Positions 1 through 8,677 of a stretch of 34,589 nucleotides of DNA are shown here, in pieces. Every line of letters starts with the position of its first letter. Within the stretch, counting starts at the first letter, position 1. This stretch comes from Candidatus Moraniibacteriota bacterium. Its GTDB lineage: Bacteria > Patescibacteriota > Minisyncoccia > CAIUEV01 > JAHKAQ01. A program made the translations under genes and the position numbers. A model generated the notes under the pieces. That model was not told the DNA's origin, made no database searches, and worked only from the letters and a program-made list of their open reading frames with translations. The stretch spans positions 1-34,589 of the forward strand of contig WJJX01000111.1 of assembly GCA_014729445.1 (NCBI GenBank), read 5' to 3'.

Positions 1-420
1 CCTGAGGGCCAAAAGGATGAAACAGACAAAGAGCCGATTATTCAGAAAATGACCGAAATCCGCGAAAAACTGACCAAAATACCAAAAGAAAGCCAAACAG
101 ACAAAGCTAAAACAAAGACAAAAACTGACGGCGCCGCTAAAAAGAAAAAACCAGCCGCCAAGATTAAATTTCCAAAAAGAAAAATCAACCTCGCTCAAAC
201 CAAAAAGATAATGTTTGAAAGACAGGAAGAATCCCTGATCAAAAAAATATCTTCAAACCCCAAAAATGATAAATCATACATTGAACTTGGTAAACTCTAT
301 CTTAAAGTCGAAAACCTTGAAGATGCCAAAGCCTCTTTTAAGCAGGCCTTGAAATTGAATAAAGGCAATTATGAAGCCAAAAAATTCCTAAAAGAAATCG
401 CTCAAAAATTAGAACTCTAA
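1..420 (+). CDS. TPR-repeat protein, C-terminal fragment (5' end outside window)
   Basis: The reading frame is open from the first base of the window, so this is the last ~139 residues of a longer protein; the ATG at 49 is probably internal. The visible part has a Lys/Ala/Thr-rich linker (about residues 20-75 of the fragment). It is followed by a tetratricopeptide unit recognisable by Y-x-E-L-G-K-L-Y-L, then A-x-x-x-F-x-x-A-L-x-L-x-x-x-N-Y-x-A. TPRs are protein-docking repeats; no enzymatic motif is visible. It ends in TAA, ~160 nt before tRNA-Thr. What the missing N-terminus holds (possibly a membrane anchor) cannot be seen. The TPR assignment is fairly safe; the specific role is unknown. 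Confidence 0.7.
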   Translation, partial: PEGQKDETDKEPIIQKMTEIREKLTKIPKESQTDKAKTKTKTDGAAKKKKPAAKIKFPKRKINLAQTKKIMFERQEESLIKKISSNPKNDKSYIELGKLYLKVENLEDAKASFKQALKLNKGNYEAKKFLKEIAQKLEL

Positions 421-489
421 ACTGATTTTACCTGTATTTGATTTGGACAAAATTTTTTGTTTTTATTATATTTAAAAATATTTTGAACT

Positions 490-517
490 AAGCTTGGATT
501 TTTCAATAAGCTTTTTT
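490..517 (+). terminator. Possible intrinsic terminator of the TPR gene
   Basis: Two AAGCTT hexamers (490-495 and 508-513) are self-complementary and can pair across a 12-nt loop. The second runs straight into a T tract (512-517). The stem is short and not GC-rich, so this is tentative. Confidence 0.3.
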
Positions 518-554
518 AAAGATTAGGCCCGCTTCGCGAGTGTAATCTTTAAAA
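514..554. repeat. 12-bp perfect inverted repeat with inner hairpin, upstream of tRNA-Thr
   Basis: TTTTAAAGATTA (514-525) is perfectly complementary to TAATCTTTAAAA (543-554). The 17-nt loop itself holds a CGC/GCG mini-hairpin (530-538). It sits 25 nt before the tRNA. No T tract follows on either strand, so it is not an obvious terminator. It may be a processing signal or leader structure. The rest of 421-579 is AT-rich and shows no coding. Confidence 0.45.
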
Positions 555-579
555 TAATTTTATTATGGGTATTAAACTG

Positions 580-652
580 GCCGATGTAGCTCAGTTGGCA
601 GAGCACCACCATGGTAAGGTGTAGGTCAGCGGTTCAAATCCGCTCATCGGCT
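580..652 (+). tRNA. tRNA-Thr (anticodon GGT)
   Basis: A full cloverleaf can be drawn. The acceptor arm is 580-586 (GCCGATG) with 645-651 (CATCGGC). The D arm is GCTC/GAGC. The anticodon stem is 606-610/618-622, with one mismatch at its outer pair, around loop ATGGTAA (anticodon GGT, reading ACC). The T arm is AGCGG/CCGCT around TTCAAAT. The discriminator is T652 and no CCA follows (the next bases are CAA), so the 3' end must be added by the CCA enzyme encoded at 19837-21273. Confidence 0.95.
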
Positions 653-690
653 CAATTAATTAAGATTGAATTGGTCGGCCTTGGGAAAAC

Positions 691-720
691 TTGCTTTTTT
701 GGTCGATTTTATGCTAATTT
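691..720 (+). promoter_or_regulatory. Candidate rpsB promoter
   Basis: TTGCTT (691-696), an 18-nt spacer and TAATTT (715-720) preceded by TGC form a weak extended -10 promoter. It lies ~50 nt upstream of the rpsB ATG. This was judged by eye only. Confidence 0.3.
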
Positions 721-729
721 ATTTTATAA

Positions 730-750
730 GGGTTATGGGAACCCAGTTTT
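730..750 (+). terminator. Small hairpin plus T run in the rpsB leader
   Basis: GGGTT (730-734) pairs with AACCC (740-744) and is followed by AG and a six-T run. It could terminate the tRNA-Thr transcript, or act as an attenuator in the rpsB leader, where S2 autoregulation is known in other bacteria. Only 5 bp, so weak. Confidence 0.3.
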
Positions 751-776
751 TTAATTATTAAATAAAATTTAACTAA

Positions 777-1550
777 ATGAGCACAAGTCCAAGCAGCATT
801 CAACAAGAACCCGATCAACAAAAAGAATCCCCAGAGGAGCAATTACTAGAAGAGGGAACTCTTGAACTTATCAAAAAAGCAAAGGATAAAAAAATTGATT
901 TAGAGGATTTATTAAAAATGGGTGTTCATTTTGGTCATCAGAAATCAAAATGGAATCCTAAAATGAGAAAATTTATTTATACCATGAGAAACGGGGTAAG
1001 GATTTTTGATTTGGCAAAAACAAAAGAGGCGCTCATTGAGGCGACCGCTTTCATGAAAGAAAAAAAGGGAGACGGTCAAATCCTGTTTGTGGGAACCAAA
1101 AGACAGGCCAACGATATCGTTAAAACTGTGGCCAATTACTTGGACATGCCTTATGTTACCGAACGCTGGTTAGGCGGAACTTTGACTAATTTTAAGACTT
1201 TAAGATCGAGAATCGACAAATTGATTATGGTGGAAAAACTTCAAGAAAAAGGGGAATTGAAAAAATATACCAAAAAGGAACAAGGTGTTTTCAAAGAAAA
1301 ACTGGAAAAATTCAATAAAAGAATGGGCGGAATTAAAAATATGAAGGAATTACCAAAAGTTGTCTTTGTTGTCGATTTGATCTCCGATAAAATAGCCGTG
1401 GACGAGGCCAACAAGATGAACATTCCCGTGGTTGGTATTGCCGATGCGAATGCCGACCCGACCAAAGTGGACTTGGCTATTCCGGCTAACGACGATGCAG
1501 TGGGTTCAATAAAATTTATTTTAACCTATATAGCGGCTAATTTAAAATAA
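777..1550 (+). CDS. rpsB: 30S ribosomal protein S2
   Basis: This is a structural protein of the small ribosomal subunit. The family signature G-V-H-F-G-H-Q-x-S-x-W-N-P-K-M lies at about residues 49-63. Other landmarks are F-V-G-T-K-R-Q, the T-E-R-W-L-G-G-T-L-T-N-F-K-T motif, and the C-terminal I-P-V-V-G-I-A-D-A-N-A-D-P block. At 257 aa it has normal length, but the core begins ~37 residues later than in E. coli S2; the extension is acidic and rich in Gln, Ser and Glu. No Shine-Dalgarno precedes the ATG, which lies in an A/T-rich leader. tsf follows after 86 nt in the classic rpsB-tsf order. Identification is secure; whether translation starts at 777 is less so, although no later in-frame ATG precedes the core except one immediately before the G-V-H-F motif. 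Confidence 0.97.
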   Translation: MSTSPSSIQQEPDQQKESPEEQLLEEGTLELIKKAKDKKIDLEDLLKMGVHFGHQKSKWNPKMRKFIYTMRNGVRIFDLAKTKEALIEATAFMKEKKGDGQILFVGTKRQANDIVKTVANYLDMPYVTERWLGGTLTNFKTLRSRIDKLIMVEKLQEKGELKKYTKKEQGVFKEKLEKFNKRMGGIKNMKELPKVVFVVDLISDKIAVDEANKMNIPVVGIADANADPTKVDLAIPANDDAVGSIKFILTYIAANLK

Positions 1551-1636
1551 AGAAGCCTTAAAATTAGACTCCTGATTTTGAGGAACAGCTTGGGCTTAAA
1601 GACCTTAACCTTAAATAATTCTAAACATATAAAACA

Positions 1637-2224
1637 ATGAAAATAGAGGCTAAAAAAATAAAGGAATTAAGAGATAAAACCGGGGTCAGTATTATGAAAT
1701 GCAAAGAAGCTTTGGAGGCGACCGACGGCGATTTGGAAAAAGCCGTTGAAGAGCTTAGAAAAAAGGGCGAGAAAACCGCTCAAAAAAAAGCAGACCGAGA
1801 AACCAAAGAAGGCGTTATAGGCTCCTACGTTCACAACAACGGCAAACTTGCCGCTATGGTTAAACTTTACTGCGAAACTGATTTCGTTGCACGAAATCAG
1901 GATTTTATTGCTCTAGCTAAAGATCTTGCCATGCAGGTGGCCGCCACTAATCCTTTATACATAAATCCTTCTGAGTTTCCCGAAGCAACAATCGAAAATG
2001 AGAAACAAATTGAAAGAGAGGCTTTGAAAAAAGAAGGTAAACCCGATGAAATTATCGAAAAAATTCTCAAAGGTAAAATCAAAAAATTCAAAGAAGAAAA
2101 TTCTCTTTTAAAACAAGCTTTTATCAAAAATCCCGAAATAATCATTGAAGACTTAATTAACGATTCCATAAGTAAACTGGGCGAAAACATCAAAATCGAA
2201 GAGATAAAAAGATTCGAGGTGTAG
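1637..2224 (+). CDS. tsf: Elongation factor Ts
   Basis: EF-Ts is the nucleotide-exchange factor that recycles EF-Tu from GDP to GTP during translation. The N-terminal UBA-like domain is at residues 4-40 (L-R-x-x-T-G-V-S-I-M-x-C-K-x-A-L, then G-D-x-x-K-A-V-E-x-L-R). It is followed by the dimerisation/core segment with the diagnostic T-D-F-V-A-R-N. At 195 aa it is the short form, like Thermus EF-Ts rather than the ~283-aa E. coli form. It starts at an ATG preceded by AAAACA with no Shine-Dalgarno and ends in TAG, 20 nt before gyrB. rpsB, tsf and gyrB may be one transcript. Confidence 0.97.
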   Translation: MKIEAKKIKELRDKTGVSIMKCKEALEATDGDLEKAVEELRKKGEKTAQKKADRETKEGVIGSYVHNNGKLAAMVKLYCETDFVARNQDFIALAKDLAMQVAATNPLYINPSEFPEATIENEKQIEREALKKEGKPDEIIEKILKGKIKKFKEENSLLKQAFIKNPEIIIEDLINDSISKLGENIKIEEIKRFEV

Positions 2225-2244
2225 TTCAATAAATAAACAAAAAC

Positions 2245-4245
<2,001 letters not shown>

Positions 4246-4246
4246 T

Positions 4247-5323
4247 TTAACCTCCTCTATTCATCGCAATTCCTATCGCCACCGCTAATTCATACTGAAA
4301 ACTTCGAATAATCGATTCCTGATCCCTGGAAAAACTGATTTGACTCCAGGGATCTCCATCCACAACCATAAGTCCGGTTTCCTTCTTTAAAAATTCTTCA
4401 AAACCTTTCAGTTTTGAAGTTCCGCCTACTGTGAGTACTTTTTGAACCGGGGTCGAGGAATTTTTTTGATTATAGGCCTTAATAACTCTTTTAAGTTCAT
4501 CGACAATTCTTCCAACCACTGGACTTATAAGCTCGGTTAAGCGAGGATCGCTTAATCCGCCTTCTTTTTTTAGCGCTTCGCTTCTTACGATATCAACGCC
4601 CAGCCCCCGAGCAATCGCATTGGTGATATCTCCCCCTCCAACGTCCACATTCCTGGTGGCCCGAAGAGAACCACTTACCGCTACAAGAATATTGCAAATT
4701 CTTGATCCGATATCCAGGATGGCCACGGCGTTATTCATTTCTTGCGGGCCAACGAGGCATCGAATAAGAGAAAAATTTTCCGGCTCAATGCTTCCCAAAT
4801 TTAATTTGGAATCTTTAGCTATTGTTTCATATTTTTGAATGGTATCGTTGGCTATCGCCATCAACAAAATTTTCATCTGGCCGCTGTCGTTTATTTCAAA
4901 GGACTTTTTATCCCCGGACCTGGCTTTTAAAAGCTCCCAGCCCAAGGTCACTTCGCCCAGGGGAACCGGAATAAATTTCACCGCCTCCCTTTTGATTAAC
5001 TCGGGTATTTGTTCAGGATTAGCTCTTGGAATGTTAATAAAGGATATAAAACTGGAAAAATTGGGCACACTGAAAGACGCGTCCCTGCAATCGATATTGC
5101 TTTTTTTTAAGGCAAATTTCAAAATTTTGGAAATTTGTTTTCCAGCGATAATTTGATTGCTGGTCTGAATCGAACCCTTTTTGAGCCTGGCAATGGTAAA
5201 ATTTTTTAAAACCGGGGTTCTTGACCGCAAGTCCAGATGAACAGCCTTAATCGAGGATGTTCCCACATCTATCCCTACTGACTCCAGTTTCCCCTTTTCG
5301 AAAACTTTTTGGAATAAACCCAT
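4247..5323 (-). CDS. pilM: Type IV pilus assembly ATPase-fold protein PilM
   Basis: PilM is an actin/FtsA-like cytoplasmic protein that links the pilus motor to the PilN/PilO inner-membrane ring. From the chosen start the protein begins M-G-L-F, as is usual for the family. It then shows the nucleotide-binding V-G-I-D-V-G-T-S-S-I-K-A-V motif, a second phosphate loop (A-I-L-D-I-G-S-R), and V-L-T-V-G-G-T-S-K-L-K-G-F near the C-terminus. Length is 358 aa. An upstream in-frame ATG at 5374 would add 17 residues; I prefer 5323 because of family length. No Shine-Dalgarno is visible. No pilN or pilO follows: the next gene is convergent gyrB. Upstream is a membrane coiled-coil protein that might take a PilN/PilO-like place, which is inference only. 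Confidence 0.9.
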   Translation of the reverse strand: MGLFQKVFEKGKLESVGIDVGTSSIKAVHLDLRSRTPVLKNFTIARLKKGSIQTSNQIIAGKQISKILKFALKKSNIDCRDASFSVPNFSSFISFINIPRANPEQIPELIKREAVKFIPVPLGEVTLGWELLKARSGDKKSFEINDSGQMKILLMAIANDTIQKYETIAKDSKLNLGSIEPENFSLIRCLVGPQEMNNAVAILDIGSRICNILVAVSGSLRATRNVDVGGGDITNAIARGLGVDIVRSEALKKEGGLSDPRLTELISPVVGRIVDELKRVIKAYNQKNSSTPVQKVLTVGGTSKLKGFEEFLKKETGLMVVDGDPWSQISFSRDQESIIRSFQYELAVAIGIAMNRGG

Positions 5324-5413
5324 TATTATATTTGTTTTTATCTCTAAAGATGTTTGGAATTTTAGACTAAACAAAACCCCATTATTCTATTATATCTTAT
5401 GTGGGGGGAGGCT

Positions 5414-6421
5414 TCAAATATTTATTTTTGCCAGGCTGTTTCGCTCTTTTATTTCCTGAATCAAATTTTCGATTTCAACTTCTTGAACCTGGATATTTTC
5501 AAGTTTTTTTTGATATTCCTCGATAAGCTTTTCGTCAAATTTTTCCTTGGCCTCAATAAATTCCGCAAAGGCGGTATCAGCTTCATTGGCTATTTGAAGT
5601 TCCAACTCCAAAACCTCGTTTTGCGATTTTGAATCTTTATTAACTGCTGTCTCTTTTCTTTTTTGCAAAAAAGAAATTTGCCTGTGGGTAAAGATTTCAA
5701 AAGAATTAAGCAAATCAGCAACAATCGTCTTTATTTCTCTGGTGTTTTCAGTATTGGCCGGAAGCTCTTCTATATTTTGCCTGATTTCCGCAAATATGGG
5801 CAGCCGGCGGTTGATTAGCTCAATAGACCGCTCAAAATCCTCCGGACTGGAAAGTGTTTGAGGAAAAGAAATATTGTTTGTGGCTGATTCCAGTTTTTCA
5901 AGCAGCGGCGTCATTTCGATCAATAAATTGTTTAAACTTTCATAATCCCTGCTTATATCCTCAACTGAAAGATAATAATTCTCGATTTTTTCGGACAAAA
6001 GCTTGAGGTTTTGCTCTCGGCTGAAATCTATATTCTTATTTTTTTCGATTATTAAGGCCTGAAGACTCGCCGCAATCGCTTTGGATTGTTCTTTGGAGCC
6101 TTCGTTGTTAACCGCTTCCTGGTTTGATTTGCTCGCCAAACTCAAACCTTTAAAATTAGAGTTTACATCCTCTCTGAATAGACCGACTTTTGCTTTAACC
6201 TCCCGATAATCCTTCTCTCTTTTTTCCACATAGCCTTCCCCGGCGGGAATTAATTTCTTGGAATAAACAATAAAAACAGCCAAAATCAGAATAAAAAACA
6301 GGCTGAAGGTAAAAATGAATATGCCTTTCTTATCCTTTAATCGCTTAGAGACCCTTTTGAAAATTTGACCCAAGCCAAGAAACGGTTTTGATTTCGATTT
6401 TTTAAAATCTTTTTTCTCCAT
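5414..6421 (-). CDS. Membrane-anchored coiled-coil protein, unknown function
   Basis: Not recognised. The 335 residues comprise a basic cytoplasmic N-terminus (1-32), one hydrophobic transmembrane segment (about 33-53), and ~280 residues rich in Glu, Lys, Leu, Ile, Asn and Ser. Heptad-like stretches, for example 130-180 and 255-325, suggest a long extracytoplasmic coiled coil. There are no catalytic motifs and no cysteines after the membrane segment. The gene lies 40 nt after the AlkD-like gene and ~90 nt before the pilM start, all on the minus strand, so co-transcription is likely. It ends in TGA. An envelope scaffold or pilus-associated role is possible from the pilM neighbourhood, but is not shown. 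Confidence 0.75.
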   Translation of the reverse strand: MEKKDFKKSKSKPFLGLGQIFKRVSKRLKDKKGIFIFTFSLFFILILAVFIVYSKKLIPAGEGYVEKREKDYREVKAKVGLFREDVNSNFKGLSLASKSNQEAVNNEGSKEQSKAIAASLQALIIEKNKNIDFSREQNLKLLSEKIENYYLSVEDISRDYESLNNLLIEMTPLLEKLESATNNISFPQTLSSPEDFERSIELINRRLPIFAEIRQNIEELPANTENTREIKTIVADLLNSFEIFTHRQISFLQKRKETAVNKDSKSQNEVLELELQIANEADTAFAEFIEAKEKFDEKLIEEYQKKLENIQVQEVEIENLIQEIKERNSLAKINI

Positions 6422-6461
6422 TTTTTTGAAATTTATTTCAAGGATTCTTTGCGCCTTATAA

Positions 6462-7190
6462 TTAGTCTTTTCCCATGGCCTCCTGTTTTAACCGGGGCGG
6501 CATTTTTTCAATTGCGTATCTTAAGGCGGTTCTGGGCATATCTTTTTTATTCTCAAGAATAAAACGAAAAACCTGCCCGGGCTTATAATAGTAAGCGGAT
6601 TTAAGCATCCAGCCGTATCCTTTTTGAACTAAATCCTCCTTATCTTTAAGCAGTTTTTGAGCAATTTCAAATATATCCTTTAAATTCTGCCTCTTGGAAT
6701 AAAATTCCCGGGAATGGCTGATGAAACTCACGGCCGCAGCTCTTCTGGTCCACAGATTCCCGGAATCGGTCCAGGATTTAATCCTTTTGTTTAACTTGGG
6801 ATATTGCTTGAGCATCGGATGAATAACCTTCGAACAGAAATCATCGTCTTTGGCCCAATTATCTATATATTGATTGAGCCAATCTTCAAACAGAGAAATC
6901 TCTTTTGCCTTAAATCTTTCAAGAATTCCAGCGGTCCATTGAATGGCAATGGTCGCCTCCTCATTATAACCTGATTTGAATAATTTTTCTATCAGCTTAA
7001 TCTGTTCTTCTTTCTGCAAGTATTTTATGTTCTTAAAATGTTTTCGGGCAATTTTTCGAACAATCGGCGTCCTTATTCCGCGGCATTTAATTTTTTCCTT
7101 AAAAAATTTTTGGTTTTGCCTTTTATAAGTTAAATCAAGATTTTGATCCAGGTCTTTTCTAATTCGACTGATAATCCCATTAAAATCCAT
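6462..7190 (-). CDS. AlkD-like HEAT-repeat DNA alkylation repair protein
   Basis: Members of this family are all-helical HEAT-repeat DNA glycosylases that remove bulky or cationic alkylated bases without flipping them. At 242 aa the length is typical. Family landmarks are N-W-A-x-D-D-D-F-C (112-119; the Trp and an Asp correspond to the DNA-cleft Trp/Asp pair of AlkD), W-T-R-R-A-A-A-V-S (147-155), and G-Y-G-W-M-L-K (191-197). N-terminal Y-x-x-Q-x-x-F-F-K and G-I-R-T-P-I-V-R-K are also typical. It is the first protein gene after tRNA-Arg on the minus strand. It starts at ATG 7190 without a clear Shine-Dalgarno. The family call is firm; the substrate is not known, and some relatives lack glycosylase activity. 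Confidence 0.88.
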   Translation of the reverse strand: MDFNGIISRIRKDLDQNLDLTYKRQNQKFFKEKIKCRGIRTPIVRKIARKHFKNIKYLQKEEQIKLIEKLFKSGYNEEATIAIQWTAGILERFKAKEISLFEDWLNQYIDNWAKDDDFCSKVIHPMLKQYPKLNKRIKSWTDSGNLWTRRAAAVSFISHSREFYSKRQNLKDIFEIAQKLLKDKEDLVQKGYGWMLKSAYYYKPGQVFRFILENKKDMPRTALRYAIEKMPPRLKQEAMGKD

Positions 7191-7217
7191 TTGAATAGCT
7201 TTAATTAAATTTTTTTG

Positions 7218-7290
7218 CGCGCCCGGCAGGAGTCGAACCTACAACCCCTTGGTCCGAAGCCAAGTGCTCTATCCATTGAGCCACGGGCGC
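7218..7290 (-). tRNA. tRNA-Arg (anticodon TCG)
   Basis: Read on the minus strand: acceptor GCGCCCG (7284-7290) with CGGGCGC (7219-7225); a D arm; anticodon stem CTTGG/CCAAG around loop CTTCGGA (anticodon TCG, reading CGA); a T arm with GGTTCGACTCC. The discriminator is G, followed by CA and then A-rich sequence, so a complete CCA is not encoded. Confidence 0.95.
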
Positions 7291-7298
7291 TTATTTTA

Positions 7299-7327
7299 AC
7301 TTAAACATGACTTATTTGGATTTTCAA
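7299..7327 (-). promoter_or_regulatory. Candidate promoter of tRNA-Arg
   Basis: On the minus strand TTGAAA (7322-7327), a 17-nt spacer and TTAAGT (7299-7304) are placed so that transcription would begin at about 7292, next to the first tRNA base. The remaining sequence to 7503 is AT-rich and non-coding, with one 10-bp palindrome, ATGAGCTCAT (7405-7414), that could be an operator; I see nothing else in it. Confidence 0.45.
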
Positions 7328-7503
7328 GTAAATCTTTGGTCGAATTTATTTAATATTACCATAAATATTGATTTTTTTCCATTTTTTTATTAAACTTTGA
7401 CTGGATGAGCTCATGTTAAGTTTTTCAAACGGAATTCAAAATTTTCATTATAAAGCCTAAAAATGAACTTAATATGCGTTAAATAATAAGTAAATAAGGA
7501 GGA

Positions 7504-8169
7504 ATGCATATATTAATTGTGGAAGACGAAAATAAAATTCTAAATTATTTAAAATCTTCTTTGAAAGCGGAAATGTTTTCTGTTGATTCGACCAATAACG
7601 GGACGGACGGCCTTTTTTTAGCCAGGACTAATCATTATGATTTGATCGTCCTTGATAAAAACCTGCCTAAGATGAGCGGGGATCAGGTTTGCAAAGAGAT
7701 CAGACGGAAGGGCATTAACACCCCGATCATCTTTTTAACCGGCGAGGATACGCTTGAAGATAAACTGACCTCTTTTAATATCGGAGCTGATGACTATTTA
7801 ACCAAACCCTATTCTTTTGATGAGCTTCTGGCCAGAATTAAGGCTTTGTTGAGAAGACCTCGGGGAATTGAAAAAAACAAAATCAAAATCGGCGATCTGT
7901 TGATTGACAGAAATAAGTTCAAGGTAACAAGAAATAACAAGGATCTAAGACTTACCAGAAAAGAGTTCAATTTATTACTGTGTCTGGCCAGCAGCAGGGG
8001 CAATGTTGTAAGTCGGGGTAAAATTTTGGAAACCGTTTGGGACATGCATGCGGATCCTTTTTCCAATACAATTGAATCTCATATTTTAAGTCTTCGAAAA
8101 AAGGTTGACCCCAAGAAAAAACTTATTAAAACAATTCCCGGACGGGGTTATATGATTGAAGCTGCTTAG
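7504..8169 (+). CDS. OmpR/PhoB-family response regulator (orphan)
   Basis: A two-component transcription factor. The receiver domain (1-~115) has the acidic pair E7/D8, phospho-acceptor Asp51 (L-I-V-L-D), Thr79 and Lys101 (T-K-P), all in standard places. The winged-helix DNA-binding domain (~125-221) has L-T-R-K-E-F-N-L-L and ends with the P-G-R-G-Y-M wing. At 221 aa it is full length. No histidine kinase lies in the window. AAGGAGGA (7496-7503) directly abuts the ATG, a spacing normally too short for efficient initiation, yet the M-H-I-L-I-V-E-D start is canonical. Its TAG stop overlaps the stop of the convergent pilin-like gene. The target genes are unknown. Confidence 0.93.
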   Translation: MHILIVEDENKILNYLKSSLKAEMFSVDSTNNGTDGLFLARTNHYDLIVLDKNLPKMSGDQVCKEIRRKGINTPIIFLTGEDTLEDKLTSFNIGADDYLTKPYSFDELLARIKALLRRPRGIEKNKIKIGDLLIDRNKFKVTRNNKDLRLTRKEFNLLLCLASSRGNVVSRGKILETVWDMHADPFSNTIESHILSLRKKVDPKKKLIKTIPGRGYMIEAA

Positions 8170-8498
8170 ATGCCTGCTTGACCGCCAAAAAGAGAATTGA
8201 TCAACATAACTAAAGCAAAAGAACCAATCGCGATTGCGAGGCCGATAATGGCATAATTTAAATGACGCTTAGCCTGCTCCATTTTTTCCTGATTGCCTAT
8301 GGAAACAAGATACATCAGTCCTCCAATTACAAATCCGATAACTCCAATGCCTGCGATTATTAAAAAAATGAATCTTACAACATTCGAAACAACCTCCATA
8401 ATCGAAGGCGCTTCCTCAAAAAGTTCTTGAGCCCAGACGATTTGATAATTCAAGAAAACAAGCCCCCCGCTGACCAAACTAATTTTTAACTTTCTCAT
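8166..8498 (-). CDS. Mbov_0395-type pilin-like small membrane protein
   Basis: The 110-residue protein has an N-terminal signal peptide (hydrophobic core ~8-22, A-Q-E cleavage region). Two transmembrane helices follow (~38-65 and ~82-105), joined by a polar loop with the pattern G-G-L-M-Y-L-V-S-I-G-N-Q-E-K-x-E-Q-A-K-R-H-L. That layout matches the pilin-like (TrbC/VirB2-like) T4SS_pilin proteins common in Patescibacteria and mycoplasmas. Their function is unproven; they are often annotated as conjugal-transfer pilins although no type IV secretion genes are near. It is on the same strand as the lamin-tail gene, 179 nt downstream. It shares a 4-nt region (TTAG) with the response-regulator stop. 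Confidence 0.8.
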   Translation of the reverse strand: MRKLKISLVSGGLVFLNYQIVWAQELFEEAPSIMEVVSNVVRFIFLIIAGIGVIGFVIGGLMYLVSIGNQEKMEQAKRHLNYAIIGLAIAIGSFALVMLINSLFGGQAGI

Positions 8499-8677
8499 AA
8501 AATCAAAATTATTTTTAAACTTATTTTCCGGATACTTGATGCAATAATATTTTCTAAATTAATCTCGGTCTTAAAATTCAGAAGAAGAAATTTTTAGATT
8601 CCATAAAAGAACTTAATAAGCTCCTTTTAAAAACAGCATAGCCTAATTGGATCATTTTTTCAACAATCTTTAAGGTA

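Noticed and set aside
7405-7414. ATGAGCTCAT palindrome as a specific operator
   Set aside because: It is only 10 bp, a single copy, with no partner sites. It is recorded in the region note but not called as a regulator site.
8166-8498. A conjugation or type IV secretion locus
   Set aside because: Only the small pilin-like protein is present. No VirB4, VirD4, relaxase or other partners are nearby, and these proteins are common as isolated genes in this group.
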